A DNA stretch of 64,000 bases, from NCBI GenBank assembly GCA_003339415.1, contig PDHQ01000040.1:7696-71695 (forward strand), written 5' to 3'. The position numbers and the translations under genes were made by a program. Under the pieces are notes generated by a model, which did not search any database, had not been told where the DNA came from, and saw nothing but the letters and a program-made list of their open reading frames with translations. Shown piece by piece: positions 1-11,675 of the stretch; within the stretch, counting starts at the first letter, position 1; every line of letters starts with the position of its first letter. Origin of the DNA: Ophiocordyceps camponoti-saundersi (nom. inval.) (taxonomy: Eukaryota; Ascomycota; Sordariomycetes; Hypocreales; Ophiocordycipitaceae).

Positions 1-3000
1 TTGGGCCCCTCTTCCCTCCCCCCCCCCCCACTACCCACGTGACTGCAAACAAAAAAACAAAAAAAAAAAAAAAAGAGACCCCACCCCCCCCCCCCCCCCC
101 CCCCCTTTTTTTTAACTCTCATACCCCTGGGGGGGGGGGAATCAACCTCTGTGAAAGAGGAAGGTGGTGATGATGATGAAGATTTGAGAATTCACACTCG
201 GCTCTGCTTTACTTTTCTTCTTCATGTCTTTATCCTATAGAGGACATACACACACATGTATGTATGTAGGTATCTACGGAGTAGGTGGTAATAGTAAGAG
301 TACGGATACTAGGTATGTACATGCTTTGCACAGAGTTGTGTCACCTACCGCTGCTGGCAAGGATCCGCTGCTCTTTTTTCTTCCCACTCCTGGAGAGCCG
401 GGACAAGGGGCAAGGGTCAGAAGGTTTTTTTTTTTTGTCGAGAGTGTTTACCTGGTTTACTAGGGATCAGGATCTCTCTCTCTCTCGCTCTCTCTCGCTC
501 TCCGTCTCTGAATGGGCAGGTAGGACAAAGAGTTCGCAATCCCATTCCCGTAACTGCCATGTCCGGCTAAAAGGGCACGGGGCTGAGACGAGCGTCGTTC
601 TCGATAAGCTTCGCTGTTTCTCTGCCTTGCCATCTTCTTTCCCTTTTAAGATTTCTTTCTTTCTCTTTGAACCCACGAGGAGGCGTTTTAGGCAAAAGAA
701 GGATGTGGGGGGAAGGGGTGTGTCTGTGTAGGTGCTTCTATGAAAGACGATACAAGGTAAGATGAAGTCACTGACGTAGTCCCTTTCTTTTGTCTTTGCT
801 CTATTTCCTCGGTTCTGTGGACAAAGGATGGATGAATAGATGAGCATGGTTAGGAAGGATCATGATGATGATGAAGGAAGAGAGAAGGGGGGGGGATGAA
901 GCGAGACATAGACCCGGGATGGGGGGGAAAAAGATGCTCACAAATAATACGAAGCCGTCCATTTTTCCTTTTCCTTTTCTTGTGTCACATGTCTTTACGT
1001 TGCGTGTTTAAAAAGAAATCTCGACACACACGCATACATATCTGGATGAATCGGTATGTGGCATGTCCAACGGGGGGAGCAGAAGAGAGAGAAGCTACCT
1101 ATGTATGTATGTATGAGCTGTTGGACGGAGAGGTAGAGAGAGTTGGGGAGTTTGAGAGGGGTTAGGAATGTGCTGTTTGTCATCGCACATGGGAGGTGAC
1201 CCTTTTTTTGACCTTGCGATTCAAGACAATAAGCTCTCTTTATATACGGATTACATGTGTATTAAAATACGCTCTTCTCTGTCAAGGGAGGCAAGACAAG
1301 TCAAGCAAGCTTCCCCTTGCTTCGTGTCTCTACCAGAAAGGGGGAGGTAAATGATGTTGTTACATAGGTATGATAGTTGCAAGGTGAGGCGAGAGCCATG
1401 TATGTATGTACGCATACATATATGGGCTGTAGTCTCTCGGCTGAAGGGATCATGTGTGCGTGTGTAACAGCCAGCTTTTCTCGCCGTATTTGTATGTATG
1501 TATAAGCCAAGTAAACGGATTCACAGGGAGGAAAGGGAGGGAGGGGGGGTTTTGGGAAACGGTGAAGAAGGGTAGTTCAGGGATCTGCAGTATAGCAGCA
1601 GCAGCAGCAGCAGCGCTAGTCTCGGCAAGGAAGAAACCGGTTCGTTAGCACGATTGCTTATTCCAGTTTCCGAAACCTATTCCTTGCATGTATGTATGAG
1701 TCTTGTTCGTCGTCTATGTATGTACTTTGTTCAACTACACAAAGTGTTGTTGACCTTGTTCTCTTCCATCATCCTGTCTATATACATACATATGTATACG
1801 GATACCCTTCATATATACCAGTTTTACTTCCATCTTGGATTCCACACACGCATGACAAAAGAGACAGAAAGATAACTTTTTTTTTGTCTCCACCTCGGAT
1901 CGGAAGGGCTGAAGAAACCGTAAAAGCCAAGACTGGATGGAGGTGGAGAAGAGGGGGGGGGGGGGGATCTGCAGAGCCTAATAGCTTCTTTTCTTGTTCC
2001 TGTCATTCTTGTCTTGTCTTCTCTTCATCTTCTTCTTCTGCTTCTTCTGCTTCTGCTTCTTCTTCTTCTACTACTACCCAGACAAAAAAGAAAGAAATCG
2101 ATACGGGGGATAGGATGGGAGAAAGGGATCCCGGTCTTCATCTTCATCTTTCATCTTCATCGACAGACAACCCTTGAATACATAAACCGGCATCATCTCT
2201 GTGCACCTACATACATACATACATACCTACCTACCCAAATGAAACCGTGCATAGTAAACTCCTCCTCCTCCTCCTCCTTCTCCTCCTCCTCCTCCTCCTC
2301 CTCCTCCTTCTTCTTCCTCTCTTTTCATCTTTCACAAACCCAACACGTGGGGGGGGGGGGGTTATTACTATCGACTTACATACCTCCCTACTACCTATCA
2401 TTATAGCAGACAGGTATGTATGTATGTATGTACGCATGTAATGGATGTGCGTGCGTATGCGTACATACGTGTGTATGTGTGTATGTACGTTCCGGCACCC
2501 AACCGGTCAGCTGGCCTTCCACGCACACCCCCCCCCCCCTGAAAGGTTGTCTGCGTCACTCACTTCACTTCACTTCACTCTATTTCCCAAACTCACCCCC
2601 CCCCCCCTCCCTGGTAATTTACATGGATGCCGCATACAAGTCATGTATCTACAAACGAGTACGGATAGATTAGTAGTGAATGGTAGCAGCAACGGATTCA
2701 GAGACAAAGGTCAAAGACACCGGTAGGGGAAAAGGGGGGGGGTGTAAAGTATCTACCTACCTACGTCTATATGTATATATGTGAGTGAGAAAGAGACGGA
2801 ACAAGTCAGTGAAGGAAGAGGGAAGAGCAAAAAAAAGCATAAGCTGTCGTCGTCATCTTCGTCTGTTTACATACATACATGTATGCTCGTCAGTGACGAA
2901 CCGGACATGTATGATCAGGTTAGGAAAGACGTATGTGTATAAGAAACAATAGATCAGTAGAAGAACGGATTATACAGATGTAGAAGAGAGAGAATAGGTA

Positions 3001-4166
3001 GTCAAGTCTCGACGTCAGGAACAACAAAAAGGAAAAAAGGCATGGTATAGCATAGCATAGCATGGCATGGCGTGGCGTGGGCATGGCACGGCATGGGCAA
3101 GGGAATTTATTATTTCCAATTCTTTTTTTTTTGCCCTCTCTATCATTTCCTTCTTTCTCTCTTTCTCTCCCTCTTCCTCCCTCTCTCTCTCTCCCCGAGA
3201 ATCAGACTCGATCGTCGCTACCAAACAGAAACGTCTCTTCTACAAACACGAACCTTATTGGCCTCCTCAACCTTTTTTTTTTTTGCCTTCTTGCTTCTGC
3301 TTCTACTTCTTCTTCTTCTTCTCCTTCTTATTCATCCTATCCCTCCTCCTCCTCCTCTTCTTCTTCCCCCCCCTCCCCCCCCCCCCTCTCTTCTCCTTTC
3401 TCTCTTCTCTATTTCTCCTCTTTTCTCTCCCTCTTCATCTTGACAAGCAAAACCTCGGTTTTGAAAACTCTTTTTCTCCTTTGTCACTTTCTCACGTTTG
3501 ATATATTGGCGGCATGTTCAGCGGGTATAAGAGCGTGAGCATGTGCTTTGCATGTTTGTACGATAGAGGGGAATTTCATGGGCTCAAAAGGAGAGCAGCA
3601 AAATAAATAAGAAATGATGATTCAAGTCGTCAGCTCTTCGTCTCTGAGTTCCTTGTTTGAGGCGCATATTTCTTTTTTTTCCCCTTTATTATGGAAGAAA
3701 TGTCTTGTGGTGAAGCTTTTTCTGCAAGGATAGGAGATGAGATGAAACCTGTCTCAAGGAAGTATTGGATATCATCAGATGAAACCCCTTTATTCAACTA
3801 TCAGATGAACGTCAACTAGACGAAGAAACCAGAACTCATTACACCTCCTGTCTACAGACTGCATATCACATATAAGATTCAACATATATTCCCAGCTTAT
3901 AGCAAGGTTTACTTTAAGTGATGGAAAAAAAAGGGGGGGGCATACCCATACTACAGATACATACATACATACCATACATCCATACATACACAGACGACGA
4001 CGTAAACAGAGTAAGCCCTTCGTCGACAACTGGTTCCTAGAGGAAAGGGGGAAGAAAAAAGATGCCCATAAGAAAAAAGGAATCAAAGAGCTCGCAATAC
4101 AAGAATTACAGTTCAAGAGCAAAGGGCATCGAAACAAACAAAAAAACAGACAAAAAAACATACAAC
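1..4166. other. Gene-free low-complexity region
   Basis: No recognisable gene. Both strands have only short reading frames made of microsatellite sequence (poly-Ser, poly-Leu or poly-Arg translations of CT, TCC or TCT tracts). The stretch holds long A, C, G and T homopolymers (for example 51-107), CT repeats near 471-500, TCT/TCC runs near 2022-2070 and 2262-2310, many ATGT/ACAT tetranucleotide tracts (near 1101, 1400, 2205, 2415, 2870, 3958) and C-rich runs near 2529 and 3365. It could contain untranslated leaders of a gene beyond the left edge or a non-coding RNA, but nothing in the sequence shows this. Confidence 0.6.
3041..3099. repeat. Degenerate pentanucleotide tandem repeat
   Basis: Roughly a dozen consecutive copies of a 5-bp unit, GCATA drifting into GCATG and GCGTG. 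The change in unit from left to right suggests successive expansion of variants. It lies in a non-coding region. Confidence 0.75.
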
Positions 4167-7100
4167 CTAGGAAGACGAGACGGCGACAACAACCTCGTCT
4201 TCATCGTCGTCGATACTCGTCCTGCTCGTCGCCTCCTTGACCTCGACGGCGGTGTCGTTCGGCTCCGGCCTGGGCGCCGATGCCGTCGTCGTCGCTTCCT
4301 TGGTCGACTTGGTGCCAAAGGGCCAGAGGCCGCTTAGGCCCCTGCTCGATTCCTTGGCCGGGTGCACCGCCAGCGGACGGAGGAGGACGCTCGTGCTTTC
4401 CGAAGGCTTGGCTTCCTCCGCCGACGCGAATTCGCCAAACTCCTCTTCTTCTTCGTCATCGTCGTCGTCGTCATCGTCATCCTCGTCCCCGTCTCCCCCG
4501 TCCGCACCCCGTAGTATCATGTCTCTCCACCAAGAGCCGCGCCCTCCCCCGATCTTTCCCGTCGCCTCGTCTGCGTCGTCCTCGGCGTCGCGGAAGGGAT
4601 CCTCGTCGTCGTCCTCGTCGCCTTGCGAGGCCGTCGCCAGGCTGTTCTTCTGGTGCATCGCCAACCGGGCTGCCAGCTGCAATCTTGCGCGTGAGGGTGG
4701 GATGTTGAGCGGAGGCGGTGGAGGCGGCGGGGGGATGGACGGTGGTTCCAGCGGGTTGGCCGTGTTGTTGAGCGGATCTGTGTAGGCGCGGAACTAGATC
4801 GAGACGGGCAGCCGTATCAGTATCTTTCCGCCTTGGGAGTCCGAGCCAGACAGGCATGACGAAAGGGAAACAAATGAGGGCGAGTCGACGTCATGTCTCC
4901 CGTGTCCCGTTGCTCTGCCTCTGATCTATGCCCATCATCTATGCCATATCCTTATGCCATATCCCCAAGTTGATATCCCTTGCCGCCATCGTGAGTCGAC
5001 AAGGGGGAAAGAGGGGCAGCAGATTGAGGATGGGCAAGGTATGGGGAACGAATAGGGAAAAGGGAAAGACAGGAGGCGGGAGAGAAAGAAAGACACGAGC
5101 TTCAAAACCCCCGTGCCCACACAGTCCTTCGTCCCCCCCCAATCGTACATAGCATCGCCGTCAAAAAGGCGGTAACAGGACCCCAACACGGCAGAGAACA
5201 GCTGGCCGTCTCTCCATGGCCGAATGATCATCAAGGTCGTCATGCCCTCGCCTTTCCATACTCATCAACATGGAGCAGCCTCATCTATCCGCATGTTTGC
5301 CACCGGGATAATCGAAAGCGGCGCTTGCCTGACGATCGAGTCCTCGAAATGCCCCATTCTAGGGGAGCATTGGCTCGTCCTCTTCGGCCGCTGGCTGGCT
5401 GTGCAACTTGCCAGGTCGAGCCGCGCCGGGAGGCGAGGCCATGACGACGTCCTCGTCTGTCACTTCGGCGGCCCCGCCCGTGCCCATCCTCTCCTCAGAT
5501 GAATCGCCACTCACCTCGGAATTGACGTCTTCTTCGTCGCCGTCGCCCTCGTCGTCGTCCTCGTCACTGCTGCTGCCGAAGCCCGACATCAACGTGCCTG
5601 TGCTTATGGCAAAGGGGCCGAGACTGTTGCCGCCGCCACCGCCGCCGCCGCCGCCGCTCTCTGGAACTTCGACGCCCCCGTTCAGACCAGCTTCGGCCAG
5701 CGCGTTGGATGCGGGCCCCGTGCCGCCTCCGAGATTGGCCAGGCCAACCCCGGCCAGTCCGTTGCCGCCGATGCTGCCTCGGTGGCCCATAGCCAGCTCT
5801 GGTCGTACGCCTCCGAGTATGGCATTGTCCCTCTCGCGCGTTTCGGCGAGGGCGCCCTCGACGTAGTTGATCCAGTCTTGGCTCATGACCTTGTCGAGTA
5901 CCATCTCCGACAGCAGTTCGGGCGGGTGTCGCTCCGTGAACTTGACCACCTCCTCGGCGATGAGGGTTAGATGGCCCATGTAGCCCATGCGTGTCTTTGT
6001 TTGCGCCTGCGAGACGTCGCTGGCATGCTGTCCCTTGATGATGGCCGCCGTGATGTCTGCCGCCTCGAACAAGGACACGGCCAGCGTCGGATTGAAGCCC
6101 CGGCCCATGGGCCCGTTGAACACCTGCTGCACCACGTCGTACACGACGTTGTGGAGGAAGTTGTTCCACGGATAGCCGAAGAAAAAGGACTACTGTCGTT
6201 AGAGCCAGCCAAATGCCGGAAACAGAGTGTCCTCTTACAAGAATTGCCGGAACGACGTTATAGTCGACAAACTGCATCTTGAGAAAGTCCCCAACTGCAG
6301 CCTCGGTAGTGGTTTCGTCACTTGGCTCACCGGTATTTGTTACAGTCATTTCCTCTTCTTGGACAGCGTCCGTCTCTGGTGCTGCGGCGCGGCCGTCCTG
6401 CGGCTCCAAAGGTGCGGCGGACTCGCTTTCTTGCGCCACCGGCCGGGTAGCGTCAGGTGCCGCCGAGAAGAGAGGCGATGGCGTATCTTCTGGGTGTGGT
6501 GACAAGCCGTCGCACTCCGTGGACCCATCCTCGGCTTTCGAACCGAGATCGGAAGTGGGGACGGCTAAGATCTCGGGCGTCGATTCGGGTGGGGGAGGTT
6601 CGCTCGATTTGTCGTCGGCGACCCGCTTGTCCGTTTCTTGGGAGCTGTCGAGTGGCGAAGTGGCGTCCGCTGCATCGGTCTCGACGATACGGGGAGGCTT
6701 GACTTTGGAGGGCGATAAGGGAGCCACCATGAGTTCGGGGTCATCGAGAGGTGGCTGATGCTGGCTGATGCCGAAAAAGGGCGGCTGAGGCGAGGCCAGG
6801 GGCTCGTCCATGAAATCGTCATCGTCCCTCTCCAGAAACGAAGCAGGCGGCGCCGCAGGCATATCTTCTTCGGCCTTGACGAACTCGTGAGATGTATCCT
6901 CGCTCATTTCTCGGCTCGGCTCAACCTCCTCAAAGTCGTCGTCGGCGTTCGTAATCTCTAGACGCCTTGCCTCCTCGGGGTTCGCCTGCGGCAAGCGCAT
7001 AGTCAGGTCGTCGGCAGATTGGTCCTCCTCCTTCTGAGGCCACAGCTTGCCCTCGGCTCGGAGGCGCTGTCTCTCAGCGTCTCGAGACGCAATCAGCTGC

Positions 7101-8378
7101 TCGGAGCCGACCTCGTTGAGCAAGCCCATGTTGCTACAATGCAGGAGCTCGGCCATGAGTTCGCACGTCTTGAAGCGGTCGAAGCCCAGTGGCTCCAGCT
7201 TCTCGCCAAACGTCGAGGCGAGGCCCTGGCTGCGCGATGGGCCGTTCATGATGAGGTTCATGAAGTTGGGGACATTGTCGGCGAACAGCCGCAGGAGGGT
7301 GCCCAGGTAGATGGGGTCGCGGCCGGACGGGACAGCGTTGGCTTCGCTGCCGACATCGGGGTCGTAATCGGAGTTGTTCTTTCGGATGACCTCGATGACG
7401 ATGCCGACTCCGACGGTAAGCGGATTACCACCTCCAAGCATGTAGCCAATAAGCCGCTCGACGCATGGCCTGGAAACCAGCTGGCGTGTCAGCTCGTTAG
7501 GCCCGATGCACTGCTGCTCGTTCTGGGAGGCGTTGGCGGAAATTGTGATTATGGCCTTGATGAAATCGCCGGCGGCCGTCTGTACGACCCAACTGTGGCT
7601 CGGATCGAGGCAGGATAGGAGTCTGGGAATGATGTCCTTGGAATAGAGCCACTGAGGAAGAAGAAGGTCAGAGCGAGTACGGGGCGGGTAATTAGAAGGG
7701 AGGAGAGCGTACCTCTACGATGCCTTGGCCACCCTCGGAGCGGTCCAAAGCGATAATCTTTAGGAGCAGATCCATAATCATAGGGCACTCGACGTGGCTG
7801 AGCAAGTCGGGCACGACATTGGGCAAGCTCCGAAACAGGAGCATCATGTCCTCTGTCTTCTTCTCGAAGAGCGATTCGTTAACCTTTGTGAAGTAGCTAG
7901 CCTGCAGCGGGTCGAGAGGTGCGGGACGGGAGAGGAAGAGCCAGAAGTTGCGGACGAGTTCGCGATTTTCGGTAAGGGCCTCGCAGATAGACCACGTCTC
8001 GGAGCTGAGGATCTCGGAGGCGACAAGAGCATAACGATTACGGCGCTTCTCGTGCTCGTCACCGTCGTTATCATCGGCGCGGGAGGAGGCGCGGGGACGG
8101 GAAAAGGGAAGCAAGCGGCTTCGACCCTTGGCATCGTCGTCGGCAGCGGCGGATTCTTCCGGCGTCTCGACCGGTTCGAGCTTAGGAGCGACGACATAGT
8201 CGAGAAGCTTGCTGAGGACTTTTTCCTCGCGTAGGTATTCGATGAGCTTAGAGTTGTTCTGCTTGAGCTCCTGGATCAGGTCGCCCTCGTCGAGCAGCTC
8301 TTCGAGGGTGAAGTCGGGCTTGTCGAGGATGGTATCGATGGTCGAGATGTTGGCGTAGCCGCCGAACCTCCAGAACAT
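4167..8378 (-). CDS. SAPS-family Sit4/PP6 phosphatase regulatory subunit
   Basis: Regulatory subunit of the Sit4/PP6-type Ser/Thr phosphatase (yeast Sap155/185/190, fission yeast Ekc1), which targets the phosphatase in growth and cell-cycle control. The N-terminus starts MFWRFGGYANISTID, typical of the family. Four exons, all joining in phase 0: 8378-7713, 7651-6239, 6189-5515, 4793-4167, giving 1126 residues. Donors are GTACGC, GTAAGA and GTGAGT. Exon 3 opens with a conserved YPWNNFLHNVVYDVVQQ block and contains GYMGHLTLIAEEVVKF, also typical. The C-terminal part is disordered: poly-Gly (GCC repeats near 5636-5660), acidic runs, a proline tract followed by LNIPPSRARLQLAARLA, then poly-Asp. 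The first three exons are firm. Joining exon 4 requires a 720-bp intron, long for this genome, so an extra internal exon is possible. Reading through the GTGAGT instead gives a stop at 5359. Confidence 0.88.
4794..5514 (-). other. Long third intron of the SAPS gene
   Basis: This is bounded by a consensus GTGAGT donor (5514-5509) and a CTAG acceptor before TTC CGC at 4793. Both sides are in phase 0. At 720 bp it is about ten times the other introns here (49-61 bp in the same gene). If retained, the frame continues about 50 codons and stops at 5359-5361, replacing the proline/acidic tail. I see no convincing extra exon in it, but cannot exclude one. Confidence 0.6.
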
Positions 8379-9314
8379 GGTGACGGGGCCTGAATCACGG
8401 CGCCGGGTGACGAGAGGCACCGGCGAGGGGGGGAAAATAGGCGATGGTTCATGTAAAGCTGGCTTTGGTTTCGAGGCCGAAAGACGCGGTCGTGCCCGAG
8501 ACTTTTCTTTTTGACCCTGTCGCACCAAGAAAAGACGAGCCTGACGGTTCCGCGCCCGCGTGACACCAAAGGAGAAAAGAAGAACAAGGCGAAACTATCG
8601 TCTGTAGAATCGCAGGAGAAGAAATTGCTCGTCAGCGATTTGACGGGGTTGAAGGAGGAAAAGGAAGGATGAGATATAGAGAGAGTGTGTGTGGCAGAGA
8701 GAGATGGTAAGGTGGAAGAGAGAGCGGAGGAAGCGGCTCGAAGGGTGGGACTTGGGTGGTCCGTTAGTGGGTTACCAGCTGTGAAGCCGGCTTGACGGAA
8801 ATGCCACTTGGTAGCGGTTTAGCGGGCCGATGCCAGAGAGGTGGTAAAAGAGAGCGTCCGGCGCCGGTGAGCTGCTGCCTTGCCCACTGTAGCTCCAGTC
8901 TCCTACAGGCTCAAGTCTCCTACAGGCTCAAGTCTCCTACAGGCTCAGTGTCGGAAGAGGGGATACAGCCCACTGTACTTGTCTGCCCCAGACGTGTACA
9001 TGCGAGTACCGGACTGTCTGCACTATGACTGGAGTGTGGTGCTGTATTGTACGCGTATCTCTGCGGTTAGTCCGGTACCCTTTTAACCCCTTCCATCAGG
9101 CCGTCCGTTTCGCAGCTTTTGTTCATCTTCGCCAGCCTCACTCACACTTAGGCCTGCTCCCTGCACGTTGCGCTCCCGTGACCGGTTCAGCTCCCCGACT
9201 CTTCCCGAGACCGAGCTTGAAATCTACATCACGAAGACCTGGAGTCCTCCTACACGGAAAGGTGCGTAGGTACCTGGCAGAGATGTAGGTAGGCAGGTAG
9301 CGGCGCTGTTCGCT
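8379..9314. other. Intergenic: SAPS promoter / TFIP11-type gene 3' end
   Basis: This spacer lies upstream of the SAPS gene start (minus strand) and downstream of the G-patch gene stop (also minus strand). It is GC-moderate with GA-rich tracts near 8670-8740 and holds the 17-bp tandem repeat at 8897-8947 and CTAC/GTAG runs near 9285-9300. No gene seen. Confidence 0.6.
8897..8947. repeat. 17-bp minisatellite, three exact copies
   Basis: The unit AGTCTCCTACAGGCTCA occurs three times head to tail with no mismatch (8897-8913, 8914-8930, 8931-8947). It is non-coding and lies between the SAPS promoter and the 3' end of the next gene. There are no spacers, so it is not CRISPR-like. Confidence 0.95.
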
Positions 9315-11272
9315 CTACAGCATGTTCATGATTCGCATGCCTCTGTCAAGCTCCTTGCTCACGACCTCGGTCCGAGCCACCTCCTTCAACAGTGCTCCTC
9401 GCCACCAACCGTACCAGTCGGCCACCTCGCCGAGGTCCGCCTCCTCGAGCGCGAGCCACGCTTGTAGCTTGGTCATCCACATGGGCATCACGTTCTGCAC
9501 CACCACCTCGCCCATGACCTCATCGCCCAGCATCGCCCGCCACTGCAGCGCCCCCAGAAGCACCGGCAGATAGGGCTCCTGATCCGCCGGATCGACCCGG
9601 AACTTGGCCCGCAGATATTTTGCCATGGACGGCAACACGTGCGACATGATCATCGGCCTCCACTCGTCCCCTAATACTTCTTGCCACTGCTGAAGCCCGG
9701 GCACGACGCCTCGCTCGAATTCCCAGCTGTCCACCAGCTGCCGGATCTTCCTCTTCACGTCGACCAGTAGCCCGCTGCCCCTGACGTCCAGGTGATAGCC
9801 GGGCAAAAAGGGCAGCCAGGGGAACAGCCAGGTGTGTGGCAGCTGCTGGCCTTGACGTTTCTTCCGCGGGTTCCAGTCCGCCACGGCCGTCTGTAGTTTG
9901 CGAGCGATGCCATCCATGACCTGGGCGCGCACGAAGGGTGGCATGACGCCGTCCCATTCCTCCACCACGCTGAGCATAGGCCCCGGTGTCAGAGCATCCC
10001 AATCTCGTATTGCTGCCAGCACTCGGGGCATCCAGTTTCTGTACATCATACTCTCGTAAGACGTCGTTGCCTTGCGATGCTGTCGGTAGACGCCGTCGGT
10101 CTGAGCTGCTGGCGAGTCCCACTTGTTGACGGCTCGACCGTCGTCGCCGATGCTCGATTTCGCCAATAGACTGGACAGTCGCTTCACGTCGGAGGCGAAC
10201 CTGGCCGGCTCTTCCAGCGGCTTCCAGTTCGACCCCTTAAAGAACGGATGAATTGTCGCGACGGCAACGTCGGCTGCCTCCGATGTCACGTCTCCCAGAC
10301 TCACTGCCTTGCCGAGGCAAGCAACGGCCTCATCCCAGTCTGAAGCTTGCGTTAGCTGTTCCGTGATCAAGGTCGAGAGACTCCGGAGACGCGCAAGGTC
10401 GGATCGCAGATCTTCCACCTCCTGTTCTCTCTCCTTCAACTCCAGCCCCAGCCACGATTTGCGCTCTTCGAGGCTTCTCCATTCCTCTGAAAAGGCCATC
10501 AGGTCTGCATGTGCACTTTTGACGAGCTTTCTAGCCTCGACCACCTCACTCGACTCAGCCACGCCGCCGCCGGGTGTCATGACGCCGCTTGACGAGGTAA
10601 TGAGCTTGCCCTCTGGACCCGTCATATCTAGTATGGGTGTGAAGGCATCTGGTATTTGGAGGCCGGGTGCCGCGGCCTTGAGCTCCTCGGCCGTTATGTA
10701 TTTCGTCTTCTGTCGTCGGGGTGTGCTGGAAGCGCTCCTGCCGGCGATGCCGCGAGACATCTTGTTGGCTTTTCTCCGCCGCTTTTCCTCCTCGTCCGAA
10801 TCAACGATAGCTTCGCCGCGCAGCTCTGCCTGTCGTTTTTCTTCCTTGCGCTCACTTGCCGTCTTTTCTTTGACCGCGCCCAGGCCAACGCCCTGCGGAC
10901 GCAGATTCGCCTCGATGATGACATTTCTCCCTTGCCCGTCCTTGCCGAGGCCCTTACCGTCGACAAAGCCCATCTTAGCCATCATTCGGGCACCAAAAGA
11001 TTTGGCATTGACCTTGCCTTTGGTACTAAACGCGCTGGGCTGGGGTTTTTTGCGGGTGGGCGATCGGCTGGCTTCCTCGTTGAGAACCGGCTCCTCCACA
11101 GACGGCACGAATTCACGGCCAAAGGCGCTTTTCCCGTATTTTGACTTTGTCGCAGGAACAGAAAAATTGATGTTTGGCTCATTTTGATCTGGCGGGGCGT
11201 TCGTTGTTTTTGCCGTCTTCTTAAAGCCTAGGCCGATGCCTGCGTCGTCGTCGTCGTCGTCTTCGTCGTCGT

Positions 11273-11303
<31 letters not shown>

Positions 11304-11675
11304 GTCATCACCACTAGATCCAGAGTCCCCGCGGCCCGAAGCTGGCTGGTCCTCGATGGAGCCATCTTCGTTGCCATCCTGCGCGTCCGTGGAGACGAAG
11401 CTCACTCCCTTGCGCCTCAGGGTCTTGCTCTTCCATCGCTGGCCAGGGCGATCGTCGTCGCTGTCGGAGCCAAAAATACCCAGCGCAGCTTTCTCCTTGC
11501 CATTTTTCGCTAGACGGCGTTTTTTCCGGGGATTATAATCGCCAAAGTCTTCCGTCACGTCGACGCCAGGCAAAACGTGGTCATCTTCGTCCTCGGTATC
11601 AGAGGATGAATAATCTGCCGCAGAGGCTTTATTCAGCCGAGACGGATCGAATGTAGGCATCGAGGTTTTTTTCAT
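9315..11675 (-). CDS. G-patch spliceosome-disassembly factor, TFIP11/Ntr1 family
   Basis: Predicted partner of the DEAH helicase Prp43 that releases the intron-lariat spliceosome (yeast Ntr1/Spp382, human TFIP11). Single exon, 786 residues. The acidic N-terminus (about 1-150) includes a long Asp run encoded by ATC/GTC repeats near 11238-11303. A G-patch follows at about residues 226-270 (FGARMMAKMGFVDGKGLGKD), which is the helicase-activating motif. Then comes a basic linker and, from about residue 390, a helical region fitting the GCFC/TFIP11 C-terminal domain (for example PMLSVVEEWDGVMPPFVRAQ and TWLFPWLPFLPG). A second in-frame Met at residue 6 (MPTFDPSRLNK) could be the true start. Nuclear function is inferred from the family. 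The order acidic - G-patch - GCFC matches the family, although fungal members are often a little longer. Confidence 0.9.

Noticed and set aside
2014..2441. Open frames coding poly-Leu, poly-Ser or poly-Arg
   Set aside because: They are translations of CT/TCC microsatellites in several frames on both strands, with no conserved sequence.
5564..6200. Continuation of the SAPS exon 2 frame through its next intron
   Set aside because: The frame after 6239 is Arg-rich and non-conserved; the spliced alternative restores the conserved YPWNNFLHN block.
8897..8947. CRISPR-like array
   Set aside because: Units are head to tail without spacers, in a eukaryote.
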